Counted from the stretch's first letter, positions 1-8,613 are shown. The stretch is DNA of 64,000 bases from JACVRW01 sp963819635 (GCA_963819635.1 CAWFWX010000011.1:248001-312000); one strand, 5' to 3'. A program made the numbers and translations. The notes: generated by a model not told the origin, from the letters alone.

Positions 1-933
1 AAGCGGCTCGTCGATCGTCTCGAGCATCCGGCGCGAGCCGTCGCGGTTGAGCGAGGAGCGCGCGGAGCGGTTGGGCTCCGCGGAGAAGAGCACGAGATCC
101 ACAGCGCTCACGCGGAAGGCCGCGGCGGTGCGCGCCAGGAGCGCCTCGAGCTCGGGGACGATCTCGGACGAGCGCGAGAGCGTCCGCGTGGCCTCGTAGA
201 GGAACTCGAGCTCCGCGTTCCGGCGCCGCTCGGACAGGTACGCACGGTAGGCCGCCATCAGCAGCACGGTGGGGGGCACCAGGAGCAGGCCGCCCTCGGG
301 CCGAGCGGAGACGACCGCGGCGATCGCCAGCGCGAGACAGGTGTTGCTGAGCGCGACGGTCCAGTTCGTGAGCAGCATGTCGAGCCGCTGGTGCGCCTCG
401 AGCCTGCCCTCGGCGATCGTCACGGCGGCGCCGACGCAGATGTCGGCCACCAGCGTGGCCGCGGAGACCGCTGCGAAGACTCCGATCCAGACGATCGGGT
501 CGAGCGGATCGCGCACCGAGACGAGACCCTCGACCACGAACAGCGCGACACAGGTGCCGAGCGTGAACTGCGCGAGGTTGAAGAACGCCTTGAAGGTGGG
601 GATCTCACGGTCGAACGCGAGCGCGACCGACGACCCGACCAGGCCGGCCAGAACGAGCTCGTGAGCGGGGAGGAAGAGCAGGCCGGCGACGAGCGGGAGC
701 TCGCCCAGCGACAGCGAGTGAGTGCTCCGCCGGAAATGCAGGTGGACCACCCAGCGCTCGGCCGCGGCGAAGCCGACCGCCACGACCCACCATGGAATCT
801 CGAACGTGGTCGGCCCGGCGCCGAGGGGCTGGACGAATGTGAGGTAGGCGGCGACCGTGGCGGCCGCCACCACCCCCGTGAGGAACCAGATCTTCGCTTC
901 GAGGCTGAGCTCTCGTCGGAGCATGATCCTCAT
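1..933 (-). CDS. Membrane-anchored GAF-domain signalling protein, 5' part only
   Basis: The open frame runs from an ATG at 933 to the window edge without a stop, giving 311 residues. Residues 10 to about 225 hold six to eight hydrophobic helices (for example ELVLAGLVGSSVALAF and LLLVPPTVLLMAAY), resembling MASE-type sensory membrane domains. A short charged stretch (YLSERRRNAELEFLYEATRTL) leads into the beginning of a GAF-like domain, and the output domain lies outside the window. The start is 4 bases after the stop of the upstream protease gene, so the two are probably co-transcribed behind the riboswitch near 2.6 kb. By architecture it could be a GGDEF/EAL protein or a histidine kinase; the visible part cannot decide. 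The gene is certain, the output function is not. Confidence 0.75.
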   Translation of the reverse strand, partial: MRIMLRRELSLEAKIWFLTGVVAAATVAAYLTFVQPLGAGPTTFEIPWWVVAVGFAAAERWVVHLHFRRSTHSLSLGELPLVAGLLFLPAHELVLAGLVGSSVALAFDREIPTFKAFFNLAQFTLGTCVALFVVEGLVSVRDPLDPIVWIGVFAAVSAATLVADICVGAAVTIAEGRLEAHQRLDMLLTNWTVALSNTCLALAIAAVVSARPEGGLLLVPPTVLLMAAYRAYLSERRRNAELEFLYEATRTLSRSSEIVPELEALLARTAAAFRVSAVDLVLFSAEPNRSARSSLNRDGSRRMLETIDEPL

Positions 934-936
934 CGG

Positions 937-2574
937 CTACTCGTTGAAGTCCACGGTCCGCCGGAAGCTCACCCTGCGGAAGCTGGCCCGCTCGGAGTCG
1001 ACCTCGCCGCTCTCCTCGTAGCCGCAGTCGCAGCGGAAGCTCACCCGCGTCCAGTTCGTCCCGAAGATCGGGTCGTCGGCGTAGCGGAAGCTCGCGCGGC
1101 GGAAGCTCGCGCGTGCGTACTCGGTGAGATCGCCGGTCGACGGGTTGACGTAGCGGTTCGGGGTGAGACCGCCATTCGCCGTCGAGCGGGCGTCGAGCGC
1201 CGCGTCCGCGTTCACGGCCGAACCGGTGCCGCGCACGTCACGCAGCGTGGAGACGAGCGCTCCCTTGACCTGGTTGGGCGACATCCACGGGTTCTCCTCG
1301 AGCATGAGCGCGACCACACCCGACACGACGCCGGTTGCCATCGAGGTGCCGCTCAGCCGGAAGTAGCGGTCCGAGACGACGCAGTTCGGGCAGAGCTGCT
1401 GGAAGTCGCTGTTGGGCGCGTGGGTCGAGATCATGCGCACGCCCGGGGCGAGCACCTCCGGCTTCTTGACTCCGTCCTGCGTCCAGCCGCGGCTCGACCA
1501 GCCGGCGACCTCGTCGTCCCAGCGCTGACCGGTCCCCCTGTCGTCGAACGCCCCGGTGGTGATCACGTACGGGTCGTTGCCCGGCGCGTAGTCGACGGCG
1601 TCGCCGCTCGTGCCCTCGTTGCCGGCCGCGGCGACGACCGTGATGCCCTTGAACCAGGCCACCTCGACGGCCGCGTCGAGCGGGTCCGTCCGGTACGACT
1701 CGGCGCGCGTGGACGAGAGCGACAGGTTCATCACCCGGATGCCGAGCTCGTCCTTGTGCTCGACCGCGAACTGGATGCCGTAGATGACGTCCAGGATCGT
1801 CGTGTCGCCGTCGTCGTCAGAGACCTTCACCGAGATGAGGTTCGCGCGCGGCGCGACGCCCATGTAGCGGCCGGCGGTCGCCTGGAGGCCGGGATGGTTG
1901 AGGCTGTTGCCCGCGATCAGGCCCGCGATGTGCGTGCCGTGGCCGACCTGGTCGTTCGCGTTCTTCGCGCACGGGTTGGTCACCGCCGACGCGATCACGC
2001 GCGACTGGCCCGCGGTCCAGAAGTCCGGGTGATCGCCGGAGATTCCGGTGTCGAGCACCGCGACGCCGACGCCGCGGCCGGTCGTCCGGCCCCACACCTC
2101 GTCGACGTCTGTGGCGGACTGGAGCTGCTGCCGCAGGAGCGAGAGCGCGCCCAGCGGGTTCGCGTCGAGGACGCTCCCCTGGCCGAGGTTCGTGGTCGTG
2201 GTCGTGGAGTCGGCGGGCGCGCAGCGCGCGTAGCCGCTCGCGGACGCCTTCGAGCGCGGCGAGTCCGTGCGCGCGTTCCGGCTCACGCCGTGCACCCCGG
2301 GACGCTTGGCGAGCGCCCTGGCGGTCCCCTCGTTCATGAACGCCGCGAAGCCGTTGATCACGGGAATCCGCGGGCCGGTGAGAACGCCGCCGAGCTTCAC
2401 AGCCATCTTCTGGCCCTTGACCGGCGAGGCGCCGTGGTCCATCTGGACGATGTACTCGTACGTCCCGTGCGGCGCTGCGAACGCGTCGCGCGCCTGCATG
2501 ACGCAGAGCAGACCGAGAACGGCAGTCAGCGCTACTGCAAACCGGAGCCTGAAGACGATTGTGAGCTCAGCCAT
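937..2574 (-). CDS. Secreted subtilisin-like (S8 family) serine protease
   Basis: A 545-residue precursor. Residues 6-33 form a signal peptide, residues about 37-100 resemble an I9-type propeptide, and the S8 catalytic domain follows with Asp175 (VLDTGISG), His212 (GHGTHIAG), oxyanion Asn319 (AAGNEGT) and Ser411 (GTSMATG). The last 60 residues are not catalytic and carry five copies of (A/V)SFR, many in ARASFRRASFR-like pairs, plus a CDC motif. The open frame extends upstream to 2739, but that part overlaps a riboswitch; the ATG at 2574 has AGGAGG ten bases upstream and begins just before the signal peptide. The next gene starts 4 bases after the stop. It should hydrolyse extracellular or wall-associated protein; the substrate is unknown. 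Expression is probably controlled by cyclic-di-GMP. Confidence 0.9.
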   Translation of the reverse strand: MAELTIVFRLRFAVALTAVLGLLCVMQARDAFAAPHGTYEYIVQMDHGASPVKGQKMAVKLGGVLTGPRIPVINGFAAFMNEGTARALAKRPGVHGVSRNARTDSPRSKASASGYARCAPADSTTTTTNLGQGSVLDANPLGALSLLRQQLQSATDVDEVWGRTTGRGVGVAVLDTGISGDHPDFWTAGQSRVIASAVTNPCAKNANDQVGHGTHIAGLIAGNSLNHPGLQATAGRYMGVAPRANLISVKVSDDDGDTTILDVIYGIQFAVEHKDELGIRVMNLSLSSTRAESYRTDPLDAAVEVAWFKGITVVAAAGNEGTSGDAVDYAPGNDPYVITTGAFDDRGTGQRWDDEVAGWSSRGWTQDGVKKPEVLAPGVRMISTHAPNSDFQQLCPNCVVSDRYFRLSGTSMATGVVSGVVALMLEENPWMSPNQVKGALVSTLRDVRGTGSAVNADAALDARSTANGGLTPNRYVNPSTGDLTEYARASFRRASFRYADDPIFGTNWTRVSFRCDCGYEESGEVDSERASFRRVSFRRTVDFNE

Positions 2575-2599
2575 TGGATTCGTTCCTCCTGTGGAAGTG

Positions 2600-2685
2600 G
2601 ATCCGGCAGCTGAGCCGCCTCCACCATCCGGGGAGGCCTCTGGCTTTGCGCCCCCGCCTCGCGACGGGTTTGCCTTGGTCGGTCT
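2600..2685 (-). promoter_or_regulatory. Cyclic-di-GMP-I (GEMM) riboswitch in the protease leader
   Basis: Read on the minus strand, the leader contains AAGGCAAACC (2676-2667), then a hairpin CCCGTC-GCGA-GGCGGG closed by a GNRA tetraloop, then GGGGCGCAAAGCC. These are the hallmark conserved blocks of the class I cyclic-di-GMP aptamer. A second stem GCCTCC/GGAGGC and a terminal hairpin GGCGGC-TCA-GCTGCC ending at 2605 complete the usual topology. The protease ribosome binding site AGGAGG (2590-2585) lies about 12 bases downstream. The 5' strand of the second stem (CCTCC) could alternatively pair with that binding site, so ligand binding might free it; the direction of control is inference. I found no other copy in the window. 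Confidence 0.82.
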
Positions 2686-2779
2686 GGAACGAGTTATCGA
2701 CCAGCCTGCTCCCGCTTTGAGCCTGAGGGGATCGGACATACGCCCATCGAACAGACGTCCAGGCCGAGATCGGGCCCGG

Positions 2780-3418
2780 TCAGACGGAGATCTCGCCGCG
2801 CTGGAGCGCCAGCGCGACGGCGTGGGCGCGGGTGGCCGCGCCGAGCTTCGTCATCGCGTTCCGCACGTGGGTGCGGACCGTCTCGGGCGACAGGAACAGC
2901 TGAGTGGCCGCCTCCTCGCCCGACAGGCCCTGCGACAGGAGCCCGAGGATCTCGCGCTCGCGCGGGGAGAGAGTCTTCTCGCGGCCGTTCGCGCCCTTGG
3001 CGAGCAGCGGTGTCAGGCGCGGGTCCAGATAGTCGCCGCCGGCGGCCACGGTCAGGATCGCCTGCTCGAGCTCCGAGGGGTCGCCGCTCTTGAGGGCGAG
3101 GCCCGCGGCCCCGGCGTCGAGCGCGTCCAGCAGCTGGCGCTCGTCCGCCGCCCCGGTGTAGAGGATGATGCGGAGCTTCGGCTCCTGACTCAGCAGGCTG
3201 CGCGTGAGCTCGGCGCCGCTCATGCCGGGCAGGGCCAGGTCGACGAGCGCCACGTCGGGCTTGCGGCGAAGGATGAGCGCCTCCCCCGCCTCGGCGTCGT
3301 CAGCGGTGCCCACGATGTGATGACCGGCGCGCCGAAGGAGAAGCTCCATGCCGCGCCGCAACGCGACGTGATCGTCGACGATCACGACGTTCAGCGCGGT
3401 TGTCTCGGAGAGGGGCAC
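2780..3418 (-). CDS. LuxR/NarL-type response regulator
   Basis: A 212-residue two-domain regulator. The N-terminal receiver (residues about 10-125) has the acidic pair VDDH and phospho-acceptor Asp60 in DVALVDLALPGMSG, with a Lys near residue 106 (ALKSGDPSE). The C-terminal LuxR helix-turn-helix starts at LSPREREILGLL (about 150) and ends near residue 205. NarL-family length and order are typical. No histidine kinase gene adjoins it, so it is an orphan unless the partner lies elsewhere. It is oriented with the protease gene downstream, separated by about 205 bases that hold the riboswitch, so it may or may not share a transcript with it. Confidence 0.9.
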   Translation of the reverse strand: MPLSETTALNVVIVDDHVALRRGMELLLRRAGHHIVGTADDAEAGEALILRRKPDVALVDLALPGMSGAELTRSLLSQEPKLRIILYTGAADERQLLDALDAGAAGLALKSGDPSELEQAILTVAAGGDYLDPRLTPLLAKGANGREKTLSPREREILGLLSQGLSGEEAATQLFLSPETVRTHVRNAMTKLGAATRAHAVALALQRGEISV

Positions 3419-3480
3419 GTCTCTAAACGTTTCGGGGATGCTTCACTCGCTCCTTCGGCATTTACGGGAGATGTCTTGAG

Positions 3481-4422
3481 CTATGCCAGGAGGACGATCT
3501 TCCCGAGCTTCCCGCCGGCCGTGAAGCGGTCGTAGGCCTCCTCGGCGCGGTCGAGCTCGAAGGTCTCGGCGACGGGCACGGTGAGAGTGCCGTTCTCGAA
3601 GTTCGGGAGCACCTCCTTCTCCACCAGGCGGGCCGTCGCCGCCTTCTGCTCGAGCGGCCGCGCGCGGAGCGTCGAGCCGTGGATCCTGGCGCGTTTGTGC
3701 ATCACGAGCAGCAGGTTGATCTCCGCCTTCGGGCCGCCGCCGTGCACCCCGATCACGGCGATCCGGCCGCCGGTGGCGAGGGCGCTCAGATTGCCCGCGA
3801 GGTTCGGCCCCCCCACCAGCTCGAGCACCACGTCGTAGGGGCCCTCGTCGACGAAGCCGTCCGGGTCGATCGCCCTGGCGCCGAGCTCCTCTACGCGCGG
3901 CCGCAGGTCCTCACGGCGCACCGTGGCGGTGACGCGCGCGCCCGCGGCGCGGCCGAGCTGGACCGCGGCGGTGCCCACGCCGCCGGCCGCCCCGTGGACC
4001 AGCAGGTGCTCGCCGGTGCGCAGCCCGGCCTGCGTGAAGAGCGCGTCGTGCGCGGTCGTGAATACCTCCGGGAGGCCGCCCGCGGCGGGCCAGTCGAGCC
4101 GCGCCGGCACCGGCATCGCGACCCGCTCGTGCACGAGTGCGAGCTCCGCCTGGCCGCCACCCCCCACGATGGCCATGACGCGGTCACCCTCCTCGAAGCG
4201 GCTCGCATCCGGGCCGAGCGCCTGGACCTCGCCGGCGAGCTCGAGCCCGGGGATGTCGGGCGGCGAGCCCGGCGGCGCCGGATAGGTCCCCTGGCGCTGC
4301 ATCATGTCGGCCCCGTTGAGGCCCGCGGCGCGCACGCGCACCAGCAGCTCGCCCCTGCCGGGCTCCGGATCGGGACGCTCCTCGACGACGAGCTCGCCGT
4401 CCTTGATGGTTACAGCCCGCAC
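3481..4422 (-). CDS. Zinc-free MDR quinone oxidoreductase family protein
   Basis: A medium-chain dehydrogenase/reductase of the NADPH:quinone oxidoreductase group, 313 residues. It has the GroES-like N-terminal domain (AAGLNGADMMQRQGTYP, PGLELAGEV) and the Rossmann motif HGAAGGVGTAAVQLG for NADPH. It lacks the cysteine cluster of zinc alcohol dehydrogenases. The likely reaction is NADPH-dependent reduction of quinones or conjugated carbonyls. The frame is open to an ATG at 4494, but family alignment and the RAVTIKDG beginning favour the GTG at 4422. It is transcribed divergently from the hydrolase at 4504, with about 80 bases between them. Confidence 0.87.
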   Translation of the reverse strand: MRAVTIKDGELVVEERPDPEPGRGELLVRVRAAGLNGADMMQRQGTYPAPPGSPPDIPGLELAGEVQALGPDASRFEEGDRVMAIVGGGGQAELALVHERVAMPVPARLDWPAAGGLPEVFTTAHDALFTQAGLRTGEHLLVHGAAGGVGTAAVQLGRAAGARVTATVRREDLRPRVEELGARAIDPDGFVDEGPYDVVLELVGGPNLAGNLSALATGGRIAVIGVHGGGPKAEINLLLVMHKRARIHGSTLRARPLEQKAATARLVEKEVLPNFENGTLTVPVAETFELDRAEEAYDRFTAGGKLGKIVLLA

Positions 4423-4503
4423 AAGGCGGGGAATGTACCGGCCGTTGTTAAGACGGAGTAACTCGAAGCCGTCCCATGCCGACATTAGGGTCACGGAGTC
4501 GCG

Positions 4504-5316
4504 ATGAGGGGTCCTGGTCTCAGTTCACTGGGTGCGCGACCGCCGCTCTGGCGGGAAGCGCGCATCGGCCTCGAGGCGGCCGCGCTGGTGCGCGACCCGA
4601 TCTTCCGCGGTGACGGCGTGGCGGACGGCCGCGGCCGCCCCGTTCTCCTGATACCGGGGTTCCTCGCGGGCGACGGCTCGCTGTCGATGATGGCCGGCTG
4701 GCTGAAGCGCAGCGGCTACCGGCCGAGCCGTGCGGGAATCGTCGCGAACGTGAACTGCGCCGGCGTCCTGATGCCGCGCCTGGAGCGCCGGCTCGAGCGG
4801 CTGGTGGAGCTTCAGGGGCAGCCGGCGGCGATCGTCGGGCAGAGCCGAGGCGGCACGCTCGCCAGGGTGCTCGCCTACCGGCGGCCCGAGCTCGTGTGCG
4901 GCGTGGTGGCGCTGGGCTCGCCTCAGGTCGAGCCGCTCGCGGTGCATCCGCTCGTGCGCCTCCAGGTCGAGGCTGTCAGCAGACTGGGCTCGCTCGGTGC
5001 GCCCGGCCTCTTCAAGCGCTCCTGTCTCGGCGGCGACTGCTGCTCGTCCTTCTGGCAGGAGCTCGCGCAGCCACTGCCGCCGGAGCTGCCGCTCGTGTCG
5101 GTGTACTCGAAGAGCGACGGCATCGTGGACTGGCGTGCCTGCCTCGACCCGGCTGCCACCGAGCTCGTCGAGATCAGGGCGTCCCACTGCGGGATGGCCG
5201 TCTCGCGCGCTGCGTGGCGCGCGGTCGCGGACGCGCTCGAGAGCTTCCGCGCGGCCGGCTCGGGCCGGCACGCGGCGCCGCGAGCGCGGGTGCACCGGCT
5301 GCCGCGCGCGGCCTAG
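4504..5316 (+). CDS. Alpha/beta-fold hydrolase, lipase/esterase-like
   Basis: A 270-residue alpha/beta hydrolase. An oxyanion strand PVLLIPGFLAGDG (about residue 45) and a nucleophile elbow GQSRGG (about 118, Ser) are clear. An acid-containing SDGIVDW segment and a late His in RASHCGMAV complete a plausible triad. The order resembles triacylglycerol lipases and GPI inositol-deacylase-like esterases. There is no signal peptide, so it is probably cytoplasmic. The last 25 residues are basic and low-complexity. Substrate is unknown. Confidence 0.82.
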   Translation: MRGPGLSSLGARPPLWREARIGLEAAALVRDPIFRGDGVADGRGRPVLLIPGFLAGDGSLSMMAGWLKRSGYRPSRAGIVANVNCAGVLMPRLERRLERLVELQGQPAAIVGQSRGGTLARVLAYRRPELVCGVVALGSPQVEPLAVHPLVRLQVEAVSRLGSLGAPGLFKRSCLGGDCCSSFWQELAQPLPPELPLVSVYSKSDGIVDWRACLDPAATELVEIRASHCGMAVSRAAWRAVADALESFRAAGSGRHAAPRARVHRLPRAA

Positions 5317-5358
5317 CCGTAGGCCGTCCCGCGTTGGCTCGCCAGGGCTCGCGGTCCG

Positions 5359-6258
5359 CTACCCCGCGGCGCGCCAGGCGACCGCGGTGTCGCACGAGCC
5401 GATGCTCTCGCCGTCGCGCTTGCGGCGGACCTCGCCGTGGAGCTCGAAGGTGCCGCGAGCTCCGCTCCGGCCGAAGCGGCCGCGGAGCTTCCACGCGTAG
5501 CGCTCGACGACCTCGCTCCCGTCGGGATAGGTATAGGGCCGCTCGAACTCGTCGGTGGCGCCGAACCGGCCGCGGCGGACAGGGACCCGGTGGGCGACCA
5601 CGTCGAGCGGCAGTCCGATTCCGCTCGGGCAGCCCACGCGTACCGTCATTCCCGCCCTGTTGACGAGCCGCCCGCGTCGTGCGACCCGCATCACGAACGG
5701 CTCGTCCTGGCTCGTCGTCCCCAGGTAGGTGCGCGCCCTCGGCGCAGGTCGTCCGGAGCCCGCGTCGGGAGCGGGGCGGCGCGCCTCCCACCGGATGCCG
5801 CCCGTGTCGCAGCGCGACAGCTCCGCCCCGGTCGCGGGATCGCCGTAGGTGCTCCGTACGCGCACCGAACCGCGCGCCAGCCCGCCGGGCAGGATCCGCG
5901 CCGAGAACTCGATCGTGCCCTCGGCCCGAAGCCCGCCGACGGTCGGGACGCCCGGCTCGAGCTCGTCCGTGAACGACGTCGTGGCGCTGTAGCGCCCCTC
6001 GTCTGAGAGCCTCACGTTGCGGACGGAGACGCTCTCCGTGAGCGCGTCTCCGAAGCGCGGCGCGCAGCTGGTCACGAGCGTGGCATGTGCCGCGAGCGCC
6101 CCGCCCGGCAGGACGCGCAGCGAGACGAACTGGACGTAGTCCCTCATGGCGCCGCCGCCGTAGAGGCCGGAGCGGCCGGGAGGAAGGGCGGCGGCCGGAG
6201 GCGCCAGCATGGCGGCCGCCAGCGCGGCGGTCAGCCCGATGCGGCTCGCTCTGGACAC
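5359..6258 (-). CDS. Secreted protein of unknown function
   Basis: A 299-residue protein beginning with a signal peptide (about residues 1-24, AALAAAMLAPPAAALP). The rest is beta-rich with no membrane segment. It appears to hold two related halves: strands around SVSVRNVRLSDEGRYSATTSF in the first and the segment after YLGTTSQDEPFVMRV in the second, each containing a single-Cys motif and a terminal SIGSCDTAVAWRA or LSRCDTGGIRWEA. The recurring CDTGxxW/CDTAVxW motif suggests an internal duplication. I do not recognise a named family. It ends 7 bases before the stop of the downstream-facing alcohol dehydrogenase gene on the same strand, so the two may be co-transcribed. Confidence 0.7.
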   Translation of the reverse strand: MSRASRIGLTAALAAAMLAPPAAALPPGRSGLYGGGAMRDYVQFVSLRVLPGGALAAHATLVTSCAPRFGDALTESVSVRNVRLSDEGRYSATTSFTDELEPGVPTVGGLRAEGTIEFSARILPGGLARGSVRVRSTYGDPATGAELSRCDTGGIRWEARRPAPDAGSGRPAPRARTYLGTTSQDEPFVMRVARRGRLVNRAGMTVRVGCPSGIGLPLDVVAHRVPVRRGRFGATDEFERPYTYPDGSEVVERYAWKLRGRFGRSGARGTFELHGEVRRKRDGESIGSCDTAVAWRAAG

Positions 6259-6265
6259 GCCCGCA

Positions 6266-7240
6266 TCACAGCAGGAGGACCGCCGCCCCGCGCAGGTTCC
6301 CTCCGCGGAGGCGGTCGAGCGCCTCGTTCGCCTCCTCGAGCGGGAAGGTGGTGACCTCGGTCCTCACCGGCACGCGCGGCGCGATCTGAAGGAAGTCCTC
6401 GGCGTCCGCACGGGTCAGGTTCGCCACCGAGCGGAGCACCCGCTCGCCCCAGAGCAGCTCGTAGGGCATCGCCGGTATGTCGCTCATGTGGATGCCGCCG
6501 CACACGACCGTGCCGCCCTTCGCGACCGCCCTGAGCGCGGCGGGAACGAGCTCGCCGACGGGCGCGAAGATGAGCGCGGCGTCGAGCTCCTCGGGAGCCG
6601 GACCGAGCGCGTCACCCGCCCACTCCGCCCCGACCTCGAGCGCGAAGGCCTGGGCCTCCTCGTCCTCCGCGCGCGTGAAGGCGAAGACGCGGCGGCCCTC
6701 GTGGACGGCGACCTGGCAGACGATGTGGGCCGCGGCACCGAAGCCGTAGATCCCGAGCCGCTCGGCGTCGCCCGCCAGCCGCATGGTCCGGTGGCCGATG
6801 AGGCCGGCGCACAGCAGCGGCGCGACGTTCAGATCCTCGTAGCTCTCTGGCAGCGGGAAGCAGAAGCGCTCGTCGGCGACCGCTCGCTCGGCGTAGCCGC
6901 CGTCGATGTCGTAGCCCGTGAAGCGCGCGTTGTCGCACAGGTTCTCGCGGCCGGAGCGGCAGTAGCGGCAGGTGCCGTCGGTCCACCCGAGCCAGGGGAC
7001 GCCGACACGCTGGCCCGCGGCGAAGCGCTCCCCTCCCTCGATCACCCGAGCGACGATCTGATGCCCGAGCACGAGCGGCAGTTTCGGCTCGGTGAGCTCG
7101 CCGTCGACTATGTGGAGGTCGGTGCGGCAGACGCCGCAGGCCGCGACGTCGAGAAGCACCTGACCGGCGCCCGGCTCCGGCTCGGGGATGTCCTCGAGCC
7201 GGAGTGGCTCGCGCTGCCGCTCGAGCACCATTGCGCGCAT
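6266..7240 (-). CDS. Zinc-dependent alcohol dehydrogenase
   Basis: A 324-residue MDR alcohol dehydrogenase. Catalytic zinc ligands are in CGVCRTDLH and GHQIVARV; the structural zinc site is a shortened cysteine lobe, CRYCRSGRENLC. The Rossmann motif reads GIYGFGAAAH. This pattern matches the class that oxidises alcohols or reduces aldehydes with NAD(P). The start at 7240 (MRAMVLERQREP) is chosen from family alignment; the frame is open much further upstream but those residues are arginine- and proline-rich non-homologous sequence overlapping the sulfurtransferase gene. It is divergent from that gene. Confidence 0.9.
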   Translation of the reverse strand: MRAMVLERQREPLRLEDIPEPEPGAGQVLLDVAACGVCRTDLHIVDGELTEPKLPLVLGHQIVARVIEGGERFAAGQRVGVPWLGWTDGTCRYCRSGRENLCDNARFTGYDIDGGYAERAVADERFCFPLPESYEDLNVAPLLCAGLIGHRTMRLAGDAERLGIYGFGAAAHIVCQVAVHEGRRVFAFTRAEDEEAQAFALEVGAEWAGDALGPAPEELDAALIFAPVGELVPAALRAVAKGGTVVCGGIHMSDIPAMPYELLWGERVLRSVANLTRADAEDFLQIAPRVPVRTEVTTFPLEEANEALDRLRGGNLRGAAVLLL

Positions 7241-7323
7241 GGACTCACAGTAGCCCGCGCCGTAGGCTCGGGTCCGATGGCCGACGACTACCGCCAGGCG
7301 AGCCTCGGCATAGTGCTGGCGGA

Positions 7324-8172
7324 GTGACCCGGGCGCTCGTGAGCTCCGCCTGGCTGCGCGAGCGGCTGGGCGAGGGCGGGCTGCGGATCGTGGACTGCCG
7401 CTACAGGCTCGGTGACCCGGGCGCCGGCGAGCGGCTGTGGCTGGAGGGCCACATTCCGGGCGCGGCTTACATGGACCTCGACCGCGACCTCGCCGGGGCG
7501 CCCGGACAGCGGGGCCGCCATCCGCTGCCCGGCGCCGAGGCGTTCGAGGCAGCCGCCCGCCGGGCTGGCATCGGCGAGGACACGCTGGTCGTGGCCTACG
7601 ACGAGGCCGCCGAGGGCGGGGCGGCGCGCCTCTGGTGGCTGCTCCGACATTTCGGCCACGACCGCGTGACGGTCCTGGATGGTGGCCTGCGCGGGTGGCG
7701 CGAGGAGGGCGGCGAGCTCCGCGCCGGGGCCGAGGACATCGAGCCCGGGGACTTCCAGGCGATGCCACCCGCGGAGTGCGCGCCGAGCCCCGAGGACCTC
7801 GCCCTGGTTGCGGAGCCAGGACGTTTCGCGGTGATACTCGATGCGCGAGCTCCCGAGCGCTATCGCGGCGAGGTCGAGCCGATCGATCCTGTGGCCGGGC
7901 GCATCCCGGGTGCGGTGAACATGCCCTTCATGGAGCTCGCTCCGGAGGGCCGATTCCGTCCGCCGGAGGAGCTTCGCGCCCGTTTCGAGGGCCTCGGCGT
8001 GCGATCGGGTGACGACGCCGTCGCGTACTGCGGCTCGGGCGTCACGGCCTGCGTCGTGGTGCTCGCCGCGGAGGTCGCGGGAATCGGGCCCACCAGCCTG
8101 TACCCCGGGTCCTGGAGCGAGTGGTCCGGCCGCGGGCTGCCGGTGGAGCGGGGCGAGCCCGGGGGCGACTAG
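7324..8172 (+). CDS. sseA: Two-domain rhodanese, 3-mercaptopyruvate sulfurtransferase type
   Basis: A 282-residue tandem rhodanese. The N-terminal domain is catalytically silent (VVAYDEAAEGG where the Cys loop would be). The C-terminal domain has the active-site loop YCGSGVTAC; the CGSGVT form is characteristic of mercaptopyruvate rather than thiosulfate sulfurtransferases. Conserved WLEGHIPGA, DGGLRGW and RIPGAVNMPF motifs are present. The GTG at 7324 is preferred because homology begins at once (VSSAWLRERL). It transfers sulfur from 3-mercaptopyruvate to thiophilic acceptors in the cytoplasm. Confidence 0.88.
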   Translation: MTRALVSSAWLRERLGEGGLRIVDCRYRLGDPGAGERLWLEGHIPGAAYMDLDRDLAGAPGQRGRHPLPGAEAFEAAARRAGIGEDTLVVAYDEAAEGGAARLWWLLRHFGHDRVTVLDGGLRGWREEGGELRAGAEDIEPGDFQAMPPAECAPSPEDLALVAEPGRFAVILDARAPERYRGEVEPIDPVAGRIPGAVNMPFMELAPEGRFRPPEELRARFEGLGVRSGDDAVAYCGSGVTACVVVLAAEVAGIGPTSLYPGSWSEWSGRGLPVERGEPGGD

Positions 8173-8613
8173 CTAGCCGGCCGCGCGCCAGTGCAGCGCT
8201 CGCGCCGGCGTGAGCCGCAGCAGCGGGCCCGGAGGGGTTCGGCTCGCGTACTGCTCGTACTTCGCGGCCAGTGCCGCCATCGCGTCGGGAGCCGAGTCCG
8301 CCGGCACGACCTCGACCGGTCCGAGCAGCTGCACCCAGGCGAGCCGGGACCAGTCGTCGTCGTACACATCCACCAGGAGGGCCGCGTCCGCCCGGCGGCG
8401 GAGGTAGCGCAGGCGAGCCGGCTCCGGCGTCCGCTTGGGCTTCTCGTCGATCGCGCTCCAGAGCGAGTCGCCGCTCACGGCGAAGGTGACCGGCAGCACG
8501 CGGGGGCTGTCGTGGTCGTCGAGGTACGCGAGCCGCGCCACGCGCTCCGTCTCGAGCAGCTCGCGGGCCCACCCGGGCAGCGTCTCCAGCCTCATGGGAG
8601 TGAAGGTTGGCAT
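8173..8613 (-). CDS. PPOX-class flavin/F420-dependent oxidoreductase (TIGR03668-like)
   Basis: A 146-residue split-barrel protein of the pyridoxamine-phosphate-oxidase fold. Characteristic segments are RVARLAYLDDHDSPRVLPV, a KPKRTPEPARLRYL cofactor-phosphate binding segment, and WVQLLGPVEVV, ending in a conserved LTPARALHWRA. This resembles the actinobacterial F420-linked Rv0121c-like group. F420 use is inferred from the family. The ATG at 8613 has GGGGAG just upstream; an internal ATG at 8595 is the alternative. It converges on the sulfurtransferase gene. Confidence 0.82.
   Translation of the reverse strand: MPTFTPMRLETLPGWARELLETERVARLAYLDDHDSPRVLPVTFAVSGDSLWSAIDEKPKRTPEPARLRYLRRRADAALLVDVYDDDWSRLAWVQLLGPVEVVPADSAPDAMAALAAKYEQYASRTPPGPLLRLTPARALHWRAAG

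Noticed and set aside
391..2613. 740-residue plus-strand open frame
   Set aside because: Antisense to the protease and its neighbour; composition is Arg, Asp, Glu and Ala from GC-rich complement with no fold.
2575..2739. N-terminal extension of the protease to 2739
   Set aside because: It would translate the riboswitch and precede the signal peptide with a Gly/Pro-rich stretch.
7276..7329. 17-codon frame before the sulfurtransferase
   Set aside because: No ribosome binding site and no recognisable character; probably chance.
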